NCBI RefSeq assembly: GCF_004123195.1
Contig: NZ_SDLI01000007.1
Span: 124,001 to 188,000 of the forward strand
Reading direction: 5' to 3'
From: Ammoniphilus sp. CFH 90114
GTDB taxonomy: Bacteria; Bacillota; Bacilli; Aneurinibacillales; RAOX-1
DNA length: 64,000 nt
The position numbers were made by a program, and so were the translations under genes. Below are positions 15,975 to 23,916 of this stretch, piece after piece. How positions within the stretch are numbered: position 1 is the first letter of the stretch; every line of letters begins with the position of its first letter. The notes beneath the pieces are model-generated. The model was not told the DNA's origin. It ran no database searches and was given only the letters and a program-made list of their open reading frames with translations.

Positions 15975-16712
15975 ATGTCTAAGCAGAGTGCGCTAGTGAG
16001 GAACACTTTGCTTACTCTCTCTTACCGTCACAGATCGGTTGAGTTAGATCAGGACTTTCCGAATATTCTTGTCCTTTTAAGTTATAGTGCAATAGGGATG
16101 GAAGAGGGATTTCGCTGCCTTGAGATTTTGAGCCGAGAGAAGATGAGAGTGAGGCTGTGGGTGGATACTCTCGTATGTCAACGATATTCAATTAGCGAAG
16201 TTGTTCGGAGAACAGGTGTAGATGAAATCTGCCATCTTGAGCCAGCCAATCTAGATCATTACTCTCATTTTTTTCTTCCTGTTCTTTCGTATTCTTTGGT
16301 TTCCCGAACGATTCAATTTGATGACAGGGACCCTTTTTCTAGGGTTATCATGGAAGCTTTATTACAAGGGAAGAAGGTCGGGGGAGTCTCCTTAGGAGCA
16401 GATCCCTATCAATCGAAGTGGAATGAGGTAGGATTTGGAGGGGCTGCCCCTCTATTGAAGCATGACATGAAGTCAAGACTGCTTCAATTAAGAGGGTATG
16501 GAATGGAACTGCTAGAGGCTGATCAAGTAACAAGCTGGATTTCCCGTAACAAACGATCTTTTATGACAGAGGAAAAATATTTATTGTCGCAGGACGATAT
16601 ATTAGCAGCGCACAGCAATCAGCAATACAGTATCTACCTACGACCGAATACGATCGTTACGCCATTGGCGAGGGACTTAGCCCAGCAGTATGGAATCGAA
16701 CTGAGGCAATAA
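15975..16712 (+). CDS. BMC-operon protein, possibly flavoprotein-like
   Basis: 245-aa protein between the third shell gene and the deaminase-like gene. Residues about 28-50 (NILVLLSYSAIGMEEGF) suggest the first strand and loop of a Rossmann/flavodoxin-like fold. The C-terminus IVTPLARDLAQQYGIELR resembles the ending of accessory proteins in ethanolamine and propanediol microcompartment operons. No catalytic motif is visible. A structural or cofactor-related role inside the compartment is plausible, but the function is unknown. Confidence 0.6.
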   Translation: MSKQSALVRNTLLTLSYRHRSVELDQDFPNILVLLSYSAIGMEEGFRCLEILSREKMRVRLWVDTLVCQRYSISEVVRRTGVDEICHLEPANLDHYSHFFLPVLSYSLVSRTIQFDDRDPFSRVIMEALLQGKKVGGVSLGADPYQSKWNEVGFGGAAPLLKHDMKSRLLQLRGYGMELLEADQVTSWISRNKRSFMTEEKYLLSQDDILAAHSNQQYSIYLRPNTIVTPLARDLAQQYGIELRQ

Positions 16713-16733
16713 CAGATTACGGAGGTTTAACTG

Positions 16734-18545
16734 ATGAACACTAGAACGCTTAAACAGGTGATGCAATGGCGACAGTTAATTGATACTCTGATGGATTCCA
16801 ATCAATTTGCTGACCTCGTGCTTAAAAGCGGGTACTTCATTAATGTAGTGACCAGAGAAATCTATATGGCTGACGTGGCGATTAAGGGAGAGCATATCCT
16901 GATGGTGGGAGATGCCAGCGACCTCATTGGCCCGAAGACGAAGGTGGAAAATGTCCAAGGTAAGTTTATCAGTCCGGGGTTCATTGACTCTCATATGCAC
17001 TTTGAAAGCGCGATGCTAACCGTTACGGAGTTTTCTAAGCTCTCCATCCCGACAGGTACAACCACTCTCATTGCCGATCCTCACGAGATTGGGAATGTTC
17101 TTGGTGTAATGGGGATGAAAGCGATGATTGAGGAAGCCAAGACCTTACCCAATAAGGTACTTTATACGGTTCCTTGCTTAACACCAGATGTGCCGGGACT
17201 AGAGACAGCAGGCTATGATGTGAATTCCAAAGATATGGAAGAATTACTGAATGATCCGTATGTTCAAGGTATCGGGGAAATTCAAGGGTTTGCGAATGTC
17301 CGTCCCGTATTTGATCATGCACCGGAAATTATTACAGATCAGCTTGCTTCCGTAAGCTATGCAAAGAGCATTGGCAAAACGGTAGAAGGAAATTGTCCTG
17401 GATTATTTGGCAAGGAACTGGCTGCTCATATTATAAGTGGAGGAGCTCACATTTCATGTCATGAAACGACCACAAAAGAAGAAATGATTGAAAAACTCCG
17501 ATACGGAATCAGTGTGTTCATGAGAGAGGGCTCTTCCCAGAGGAATATGGCAGAGTGTATTCGAGCCATAACGGAAGAAGGATTAGATTCTCGTCGGGCG
17601 ATTCTTGTTTCGGATGATATGGTCCCTGAGGATTTATTAAAGTTCGGACATATGAATGATATTGTGCGTAGAACGATTGCTCAAGGTGTCGATCCGGTTG
17701 AAGCGATTCAAATGGTGACGATTAATCCTGCTGCCCATTTCGGGTTCCAGGATCGCGGGCTACTCGCACCAGGTAAAAAAGCCGATATTGCTGTCATTAG
17801 TGACCTCAATCAGATGTCGATTGAACAAGTCTATATTGACGGTAAGAAAGTAGCTGAACGTGGAGAACTTGTTATTGATATTCCTTCCTATATTTATCCG
17901 GACACCGTGAAGAAGTCCGTTAAGCGTAAGCCTGTAAAAGTAGAGGAGCTATATATTGAGGCAAATGGAAGCCAAGCTCGAGTTCGTGCGATCGAAGTGA
18001 TACCTGATCAGAACCTGACGGGGGCAAAAGAATTTACCTTATCCGTCAAATCCGGAGTTGTCCAGCCTTGTCTTCAGCAGGATGTGTTGCCCTTGTTAGT
18101 AGTAGAAAGACACGGCCGTAGTGGAAAGATTGGAAAGACCTTCATGAACGGCTTCAAGCTGAAGAGCGGCGCAATTGCGGAGAGTGTTGCGCATGATACG
18201 CATAATATTATTGTGTGCGGGACGAACTATGAAGATATGGTCATTGCGATCAATCGCGTCATTTCCATGAATGGCGGAATTGCCATGATTAAAGATGGTA
18301 AGGTAGTCGGAGATCTTCCTCTGCGTGTTGGCGGACTCATGACGGATGAGCTGACAGGGAAGGAAATGAGTGAAAAAATCGCCGAACTGCATCGTTTAGC
18401 AGAAGAGGAGCTGGGCTGCGGCATCCATGTCCCATTCATGCATCTATCCTTCGTATCTTTAGTAACAAGTCCAAAATGGAAGATTACGGATATGGGATTG
18501 ATAGAAGTAGATAACTATCAAATCATTCCAACTGTTATTTCATAG
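16734..18545 (+). CDS. Diverged adenine-deaminase-like amidohydrolase; candidate 4-aminoimidazole deaminase
   Basis: 603-aa member of the AdeC-type amidohydrolases (true AdeC is about 580 aa). Conserved: DSHMHFESAM metal motif, PTGTTTLIADPHEIGNVLG, SCHETTT, and the C-terminal HDTHNIIVCG domain. Key differences from AdeC as I know it: the DGHxPG histidine motif reads EGNCPG, DDRHPxDL reads DDMVPEDL, and MNFPGV reads QGFANV. At least two active-site histidines are thus replaced, which argues against plain adenine deamination. A related amino-heterocycle such as 4-aminoimidazole fits both the changed pocket and the operon. A GGAGG site 6 nt upstream supports the ATG. Confidence 0.82.
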   Translation: MNTRTLKQVMQWRQLIDTLMDSNQFADLVLKSGYFINVVTREIYMADVAIKGEHILMVGDASDLIGPKTKVENVQGKFISPGFIDSHMHFESAMLTVTEFSKLSIPTGTTTLIADPHEIGNVLGVMGMKAMIEEAKTLPNKVLYTVPCLTPDVPGLETAGYDVNSKDMEELLNDPYVQGIGEIQGFANVRPVFDHAPEIITDQLASVSYAKSIGKTVEGNCPGLFGKELAAHIISGGAHISCHETTTKEEMIEKLRYGISVFMREGSSQRNMAECIRAITEEGLDSRRAILVSDDMVPEDLLKFGHMNDIVRRTIAQGVDPVEAIQMVTINPAAHFGFQDRGLLAPGKKADIAVISDLNQMSIEQVYIDGKKVAERGELVIDIPSYIYPDTVKKSVKRKPVKVEELYIEANGSQARVRAIEVIPDQNLTGAKEFTLSVKSGVVQPCLQQDVLPLLVVERHGRSGKIGKTFMNGFKLKSGAIAESVAHDTHNIIVCGTNYEDMVIAINRVISMNGGIAMIKDGKVVGDLPLRVGGLMTDELTGKEMSEKIAELHRLAEEELGCGIHVPFMHLSFVSLVTSPKWKITDMGLIEVDNYQIIPTVIS

Positions 18546-18561
18546 AGGAAGGAGGCTCATA

Positions 18562-19245
18562 ATGGGATTTCGTTTAATCGATCTAACACAAGAAATCTAT
18601 CAGGGGATGCCTGTGTTTCCTTTGCACCAGGGAACGTTGATCTTTCCTAATATTACACACGAAGAGTCTATGAAGAAGATTGGTTTTCCTTTTGCTACGA
18701 ATAATCTTCTTATCAATGAACATGGGCCAACACATAGCGATGCAGTATATGAGTATGATCCAAATGGGGCAACGATTGATGAAATGCCATTGGAGTACTT
18801 TTACGGGCCGGCAATTTGTCTGGATTTATCCCATATTCCTGCTAGTGTTTATATCAAAAAAGGAGATTTGGAAAATGCACTTGCCAAATCAAACCTTCAT
18901 ATTGATAAAGGAGATATCGTCCTTCTCTATACGGGTCATTACAATCGGTCATATGGGACAGAGGATTGGTTAACCCGACATACGGGATTGACGTATGACG
19001 CGGCAAAGTGGCTGGCTCAGCAGGGGGTCGTCAACATCGGAATAGATGCACCAGCCATTGATCATCCCGATGATCCTCGGTATTCCGGGCATCAGGTATG
19101 CCGTGAGTTTGCCATTACGAATACTGAAAATCTATGTAATCTTGATCAAGTAGCGGGAAAAAGGTTTCTCTACTTTGGGTTGCCACTGAAAATTAGAAAA
19201 GGAACGGGTTCACCGGTCCGTGCGGTTGCCGTATTCGTGGAGTAG
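18562..19245 (+). CDS. Cyclase-family metal hydrolase; candidate imidazolonase
   Basis: 227-aa protein of the kynurenine formamidase/cyclase family, metal-dependent hydrolases that open lactam, lactone or formamide bonds. It begins with the typical LIDLTQEIYQGMPVFP. The metal motif reads NEHGPTHSDA, slightly altered from HxGTHxDaPxH, followed by VVNIGIDAPAIDHPDD. In the pathway proposed here it would hydrolyse the 4-imidazolone lactam to formiminoglycine. An AGGAAGGAGG site lies 16 bp after the deaminase-like gene. The substrate is inferred from operon order. Confidence 0.8.
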   Translation: MGFRLIDLTQEIYQGMPVFPLHQGTLIFPNITHEESMKKIGFPFATNNLLINEHGPTHSDAVYEYDPNGATIDEMPLEYFYGPAICLDLSHIPASVYIKKGDLENALAKSNLHIDKGDIVLLYTGHYNRSYGTEDWLTRHTGLTYDAAKWLAQQGVVNIGIDAPAIDHPDDPRYSGHQVCREFAITNTENLCNLDQVAGKRFLYFGLPLKIRKGTGSPVRAVAVFVE

Positions 19246-19277
19246 CTTAGTACTATTCGGGTAAGGGGGGACAATGG

Positions 19278-19895
19278 TTGATTAATCAGCACTTATATAT
19301 AAAGGAAGAAATTGTGATTCCTCCGTATTCAGGAAGGAGTGTTCTCGTACGGGCGGGAGAAGAACTGGTCATTATTGATGTAGAAGGTAAGCAGGTCGGG
19401 GACTTCGTCTGCTTCAACTATGCTCTTCCCGAGGAGCATGTGTCTCCTGTACATATGCGTGCTTCGTTAAGCAGTATCCGACTGAAAGAAGGAGATTATC
19501 TTTACAGCAATAGGCGCAAACCTCTCATGCAAATGGTTAAGGATACCGTAGGGAGACATGACTTCTTCTTTCCGGCTTGTGATTACTGGCGCTACAAGAT
19601 GGACTTCAACATGGAAGACCATCCTAACTGTCACGACAATTTAAGAGATGCTCTGGCAAAGTATCAGCTTGATCATCTTCCTATTCCAGATCCTATCAAT
19701 TGGTTCATGAATAATGCGCTGGATGAGAATTGGGATTATGTGATTGAAGAACCGTTTTCTAAGCCTGGTGATTATGTGCAACTTAAGGCCTTACATGATG
19801 TTGTGGTGGCGGTTTCGACGTGTTCACAGGATATGGCACCTGTAAATGGCTTTAAAGTAACCTCGCTTAAGTTACAGGTATTAGCTCAAAGATAG
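19278..19895 (+). CDS. DUF1989 (urea-carboxylase-associated) family protein; candidate formiminoglycine deiminase
   Basis: 205-aa DUF1989 protein (EEIVIPPYSGRSVLVRAGE, VGDFVCFN, SSIRLKEGDYLYSNRRKPL, HDFFFPACD, PNCHDNL). Relatives include carboxyguanidine deiminase subunits, which hydrolyse a C=NH group. Formiminoglycine carries a similar amidine, so release of ammonia to N-formylglycine is a reasonable hypothesis for the last step. The start is TTG at 19278, 7 nt after AAGGGGGGA; the ATG at 19274 runs into a stop after three codons. It is the last gene of the BMC operon. Confidence 0.78.
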   Translation: MINQHLYIKEEIVIPPYSGRSVLVRAGEELVIIDVEGKQVGDFVCFNYALPEEHVSPVHMRASLSSIRLKEGDYLYSNRRKPLMQMVKDTVGRHDFFFPACDYWRYKMDFNMEDHPNCHDNLRDALAKYQLDHLPIPDPINWFMNNALDENWDYVIEEPFSKPGDYVQLKALHDVVVAVSTCSQDMAPVNGFKVTSLKLQVLAQR

Positions 19896-19904
19896 AACGT
19901 GAAT

Positions 19905-19946
19905 AGGATAGGGGTAGAAGAGACGACCGGTTATCTTCTATCCTTT
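19905..19946 (+). terminator. Terminator of the BMC operon
   Basis: AGGATA...AGAAGA (19905-19922) pairs with TCTTCTATCCT (19934-19943) around a bulge, followed by TTTT. It lies 10 bp after the last operon gene. Confidence 0.65.
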
Positions 19947-20280
19947 TAATCCCTCAAGCTTTCGTCTGCTGCTCTCTGTTATTCAATTTTCTTGTAATGG
20001 ATGGCAGAAAGGAGTATATGATACTCCATGTGGCTGTGGTTAGTTCAGCTTCTTTACCCTATGATTGGGAGGTCCTTCGACCTCTTCTTTTTGTTTGGCG
20101 GGACTTAGGGAGGGCGTGGAAGGCAGTTAAGGGAACCCAATCCGGTTATTTTCAAAAATGCGGAGTTTTGGGCGGATATAAGGGAAGTAATCCCGACTAT
20201 TTAATTAAATTGAAGAAAAACTAAGGGCTTTACATGATATAACGGAATATTTTCCCTCTATTTCCTCCTCTTTTTAGCCG
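19947..20280. other. Intergenic stretch with two small inverted repeats, no gene supported
   Basis: A perfect 7-bp inverted repeat GGAGTAT-ATG-ATACTCC lies near 20006-20022, and GAGGTC-CTTC-GACCTC at 20069-20084 is followed by TTCTTTTTG, terminator-like on the + strand. A 75-codon frame across it has no ribosome site or recognisable product. The pair could mark a short terminated RNA, but nothing firmer can be said. Confidence 0.4.
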
Positions 20281-20286
20281 AAAATA

Positions 20287-20315
20287 GAAATAGCAGGAAA
20301 AACTCCTGCTATTTC
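20287..20315. terminator. Bidirectional terminator hairpin
   Basis: GAAATAGCAGG and CCTGCTATTTC (20287-20297, 20305-20315) form a perfect hairpin just past the stop of the minus-strand hydrolase at 20321. Confidence 0.65.
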
Positions 20316-20320
20316 CTTAA

Positions 20321-21079
20321 CTAGCCTAGTAGCTCCGGTTTAAAACGTTTTGCTAGTAATCTATGTGCCTCATTCGGATCAATATCCCACACTAAAAGCC
20401 CCTCCGTACTCGGCGTAAGCATACTTAAACGTTCACCAGATGGTGATATGAGGGAAGTGGAACACCCCTGATTTTCTAGGCAATAATTCACGCTGGCAAA
20501 ATAAAGATTGTTCTCCGCTGCTCGGCAGACCATGGCAACCTGATAAAATTCTGGTTGGTTCACGACTCCAGTAAATTGAGGATGAAAAACAATGGCAGCT
20601 TCTTGCAGGGCCGCCCAACGCACGGTCTCTGGATATCTCCAGCCTTCATGACAAATCACGATGCCAAATTTGACGTTCTTTATCTCAAAAATTTCTCGAC
20701 CATTCCCCGCTACATATCCAAATTGATCCTCATCAGGTGCAATCTGGTTTTTCGTTTGGTAGCCTAGTATTTCTCCCTCTTCTGAAATGACAAAGGCTAC
20801 TAAATGGTATCCCAGTTCATCCATCCACTCCGTCGGGAGTATGACTGCTACTTTGTATTCCCTTGCTAGGGAGGATATTAACTCAATAGCTTTTCTTTGT
20901 TTTTCTTGATTGTACTCTTCTACTGGATAACCAACACCACGCAGCCCAGGAAGGATGGATTCTGGAAAGCAAACCAGATCACAGCGGGATTCAGCAGCTT
21001 CTTTCATTCCTTGTTTTACAATGTCGATTCCCTCATCCATCGATGCAGGAAATTTTGTTTGGGCCAAGCCTATTCTCAT
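20321..21079 (-). CDS. Carbon-nitrogen hydrolase (nitrilase superfamily)
   Basis: 252-aa amidase-type enzyme with the superfamily Glu-Lys-Cys set: CFPESILPGL (general base Glu), QTKNQIAP (candidate Lys) and VICHEGWRYPE (nucleophile Cys). Relatives cleave N-carbamoyl or amide bonds. It is transcribed toward the BMC operon and sits next to it, so an amide such as N-formylglycine or a carbamoyl intermediate is conceivable, but the substrate cannot be told from sequence. Omega-amidase-like proteins are an alternative. The last residues reach the terminator shared with the intergenic stretch. Confidence 0.82.
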   Translation of the reverse strand: MRIGLAQTKFPASMDEGIDIVKQGMKEAAESRCDLVCFPESILPGLRGVGYPVEEYNQEKQRKAIELISSLAREYKVAVILPTEWMDELGYHLVAFVISEEGEILGYQTKNQIAPDEDQFGYVAGNGREIFEIKNVKFGIVICHEGWRYPETVRWAALQEAAIVFHPQFTGVVNQPEFYQVAMVCRAAENNLYFASVNYCLENQGCSTSLISPSGERLSMLTPSTEGLLVWDIDPNEAHRLLAKRFKPELLG

Positions 21080-21440
21080 ACAATGAACCTTCTCTCTACG
21101 TCATTTAATTGCATCACATAAATTCGAGATAGGAAAGCTTTGATCCTCTTTTCTTCATCCAAATTTTACATGAAAGGAAGGAATGAAACATTATACGCTT
21201 CACATCGTTTAAGAGAGTAGTAATCAGGATAAGGGAGTCGGTTGATATGAGCCATGCAGCAGGAAAAGCTCTTAAGGTGGTAAAACAATGTGAATTCTTA
21301 GCTATGTACGTTCGAACTCTCAAAAAAGGCAGTCGTTATCTTACAAACCTATAGCCATAAAGATGGCACTTTCCACTTTAATCAACAGGTACAAGTGGTG
21401 AAGCGCAACACGTTGAAATGGGGTGTGAAATCGAAGGCGG

Positions 21441-21804
21441 GCTTGATTCGGACAGCTCAAGGGGATACAAGCTCGATCCAGTCGGAATACGTGCTTGATT
21501 CGGACAGCTCAAGGGGATACAAGCTCGATCCAGTCGGAATACGTGCTTGATTCGGACAGCTCAAGGGGATACAAGCTCGAACCAGTCAGAATATGGGCTT
21601 GATTGGGACAGCTCAAGGGGAAAAAAGCTCAAACCAGTCAGAATACAAGCCTCATTCGGACAGCTCAAGGGGAAAACAGCTCCAACCAGTCAGAATACGG
21701 GCTTGATTCGGACAGCTCAAGCCGAAAAAAGCTCAAACCAGTCAGTATACAGGCCTCATTCCGACAGCTCAAGGTAGAAAAGGCTCCAACCTGTCCGATT
21801 GCAA
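21441..21804. repeat. Seven tandem copies of a 52-bp unit
   Basis: Units start at 21441, 21493, 21545, 21597, 21649, 21701 and 21753, with exact 52-bp period. The first two are nearly identical and the later ones drift, mainly in the AAGGGGATACAAGCTCGATCC part; GGACAGCTCAAG is best kept. 52 is not a multiple of three and no frame shows a plausible protein, so this is a non-coding minisatellite. No unique spacers occur, so it is not CRISPR. The flanking 21080-21440 stretch has nothing I recognise. Confidence 0.93.
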
Positions 21805-21848
21805 GTCCATTCCTCTATCGATTTGAGTTCATGAACACAAACAAAATT

Positions 21849-21900
21849 AAAGAAGGGCTTCTTCCAACACATAACAGTTGAGAGAAGGCCTTCTTTCTTC
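21849..21900 (+). terminator. Terminator-like hairpin after the 52-bp repeat
   Basis: AAAGAAGGGCTTCT (21849-21862) pairs with AGAAGGCCTTCTTT (21883-21896) with one mismatch and is followed by CTTC. It ends the repeat region; no gene precedes it directly. Confidence 0.5.
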
Positions 21901-22102
21901 ATGATTTAATTACGAATTTCGATGCGATCTTATTGGTAAAAGCACTCTGAAACGTAAACGTACTGAAAAATGGTAATACCCTTGCACCTCTAAACGGAAC
22001 CCGTTGTACACTCATGGTTAGTAGCTGTAATGAATGCTTCATACTTCAGATTCGATCCCAAAGTTCGAGTCTAACTTTGGGAGCAGCTCCTTTATCCTTG
22101 TT

Positions 22103-23620
22103 TTAATCTGTCGAGAAGCTCTGATTCTTTTGTTGGATCCCCTCATCGTTAACCCCGGCATAAATATAATAAGTGAAGAAGAGCCCCATAATAATATAGC
22201 CTAGTGCGAAGTTATTAGCTGCTCCTAGTGATAAGGAAGGAGCGTGCATCAATCCGACAAAGGAGAATAGAGCGCCTACGAAAGAAAACACAGTAGCCTT
22301 TTTGAAGTCTCGGTCAATAATGAATACAGCAATGGCACCGAGTATGATGCCTGTAAACATCGCTCCCTGTCCAAGTGGAACAATCCCTGAGGATACGCCA
22401 GTTACGACTTCCGCAGCTTTTCCATTAAAACGGGTCATGATATAGTTTGCGAAATAAGGAAGCATGGCCAACGCGACAGCTGGGAAGTATTTGATTTCGT
22501 TTGACTGGAAGGCTGTTGCGACCATGGAAATCCCTACGAATACAAGAATAGGGGCAATTACAGCAACAGGAATAATGGCCGACATGGCAGCAATCAAGCC
22601 AAACATCGCAGCAAAAATATAGACAATGGAATTTAAAATGCTGTATCCTCGCCCAGCTTGCATCCACTTCGAACCGACGGAAGCGATGTACACCGTAGTA
22701 GGGAATGCCCCTCCGAAAAGGGCTCCGAGCATGGTTCCTACTCCATCTACGGCTTGACATTCCCGTACATCATAGCTGTCACCAGCAGCGGCCATCGCTT
22801 CAACGTTATTCATCGTTTCAATTGCGTTATATATTGTAATAGGTAATACTACCGCAAATAAGGCGATGAGTGGACCGAAGAGATAGGACATTCCTTCGAA
22901 TGCACCAAAGGTTGGAAGAATGGGATAGAAGCCAACATGGGACAGACCTTCGCTGATTTTTGCTGTATTGGCTTGACCGAGAGCGTAAGCTAGAACGGTT
23001 CCAATTACGATAGCAAATAGGGAGGATGGGATTTTAAAGGGCATACTGATTTTACCGATAATGCCGATAATAATAATGGCGAGGACAAGGAGACCGACAA
23101 CGGGAAGTTCAAAGGTTTTAAATAGCATTTCACCCGCGATAAAAGAGAGAGCAACTCCGGCTAAGGCTCCAAGCATCGCTGCACGAGGGAGATGATTTCG
23201 AATCCAATTTCCAGAGAAACTGACAAGTACTTCTATCAGCCCGCTAATTAAACAAGCTGCCAAACCAATTTTCCAAGCCAGCTCTGGATCGTTTGTCAAT
23301 TGCTTGGCCGGAAGCAAGACACCAAACAAGAAGATAAACATAACGGGGGTACTGATCCCGTAAGATAACGCTGTAACATCGATCCTGCCTTCCTTTTGAG
23401 CTAATCGATTCGCAGAATAGGCGTAATAGAGATTACCGACCAATACAGCAATCGCTGCTCCAGGTATGACTTTACCAAATACAATTTCGGCTGGGAAACC
23501 CATTCCCAACATACTCACGGCAATCACCACGAAATTTGCTAAATTGTTTTGGAAAAGGGCGAAGAAAGCATCGGTGTCCTCTTTTTTATACCAGGGATAC
23601 TGAACTCTCTTTGTGCTCAT
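22103..23620 (-). CDS. NCS2-type xanthine/uracil permease family protein
   Basis: 505-aa integral membrane protein with about 12-14 hydrophobic segments and NCS2-like features: LSYGISTPVMFIF near the first third, and a later segment with NAIETMNNVEAMAAAGDSYDVRE and GVGTMLGALFGGAFPTTVYI, resembling the substrate-binding helices of purine permeases of the AzgA/PbuG kind. It begins 8 nt after AAAGGAGG. Given the surrounding purine genes, uptake of a purine or its breakdown product is likely; the specific substrate is not readable. It is transcribed divergently from the HesB-like gene. Confidence 0.85.
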   Translation of the reverse strand: MSTKRVQYPWYKKEDTDAFFALFQNNLANFVVIAVSMLGMGFPAEIVFGKVIPGAAIAVLVGNLYYAYSANRLAQKEGRIDVTALSYGISTPVMFIFLFGVLLPAKQLTNDPELAWKIGLAACLISGLIEVLVSFSGNWIRNHLPRAAMLGALAGVALSFIAGEMLFKTFELPVVGLLVLAIIIIGIIGKISMPFKIPSSLFAIVIGTVLAYALGQANTAKISEGLSHVGFYPILPTFGAFEGMSYLFGPLIALFAVVLPITIYNAIETMNNVEAMAAAGDSYDVRECQAVDGVGTMLGALFGGAFPTTVYIASVGSKWMQAGRGYSILNSIVYIFAAMFGLIAAMSAIIPVAVIAPILVFVGISMVATAFQSNEIKYFPAVALAMLPYFANYIMTRFNGKAAEVVTGVSSGIVPLGQGAMFTGIILGAIAVFIIDRDFKKATVFSFVGALFSFVGLMHAPSLSLGAANNFALGYIIMGLFFTYYIYAGVNDEGIQQKNQSFSTD

Positions 23621-23774
23621 AATTTTCCTCCTTTTTACAAAAATAAACTAATCATGAAAAACAGTGGACTATCCCCCTTTTCTGGTAGTTTTGGAGATAC
23701 TCGTCGGAAATTAGCCAATCTTCGTTGTACAATTTAAGTTTATTGGACTATTAGTTATATTATTCTGAATATTA

Positions 23775-23803
23775 TTGACTGTATATTTTTCCTGCGTTAT
23801 GAT
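23775..23803 (+). promoter_or_regulatory. Promoter of the HesB-like/YciI operon
   Basis: TTGACT 23775-23780, 17-bp spacer, TATGAT 23798-23803. Confidence 0.65.
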
Positions 23804-23842
23804 GAATATGTAATCTCACTTTTTAATTCATATTGATTTGAT

Positions 23843-23900
23843 CAGCAAAGGCGCTGTGATAAGTTCCTTACTTTTGGGACTAAAATTACAGTGCTTTTTT
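23843..23900 (+). promoter_or_regulatory. ANTAR-like hairpin overlapping a terminator in the HesB-like leader
   Basis: CAGC / GCTG (23843-23846 with 23853-23856) encloses hexaloop AAAGGC with A1 and G4. Bases 23851-23859 are also the 5' arm of a terminator (pairing with 23886-23894) ended by TTTTTT. This is the same design as the BMC operon leader, suggesting a shared ANTAR regulator. A partner hairpin upstream is not obvious, and the short 4-bp stem lowers confidence. Confidence 0.55.
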
Positions 23901-23916
23901 GTCTTGGAGGGAGCAT

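Noticed and set aside
19997-20224. 75-codon frame in the gap after the BMC operon
   Set aside because: No convincing ribosome site, crosses two hairpins including a terminator-like one, and no recognisable protein.
21441-21804. Repeat array considered as CRISPR
   Set aside because: Units are contiguous with no unique spacers and no cas genes are nearby.
22051-22090. TTCGAGTCT within an inverted repeat, reminiscent of a tRNA T-arm
   Set aside because: The flanking bases do not form a 5-bp T-stem and no acceptor, D or anticodon arm can be drawn; only a 10-bp inverted repeat remains.
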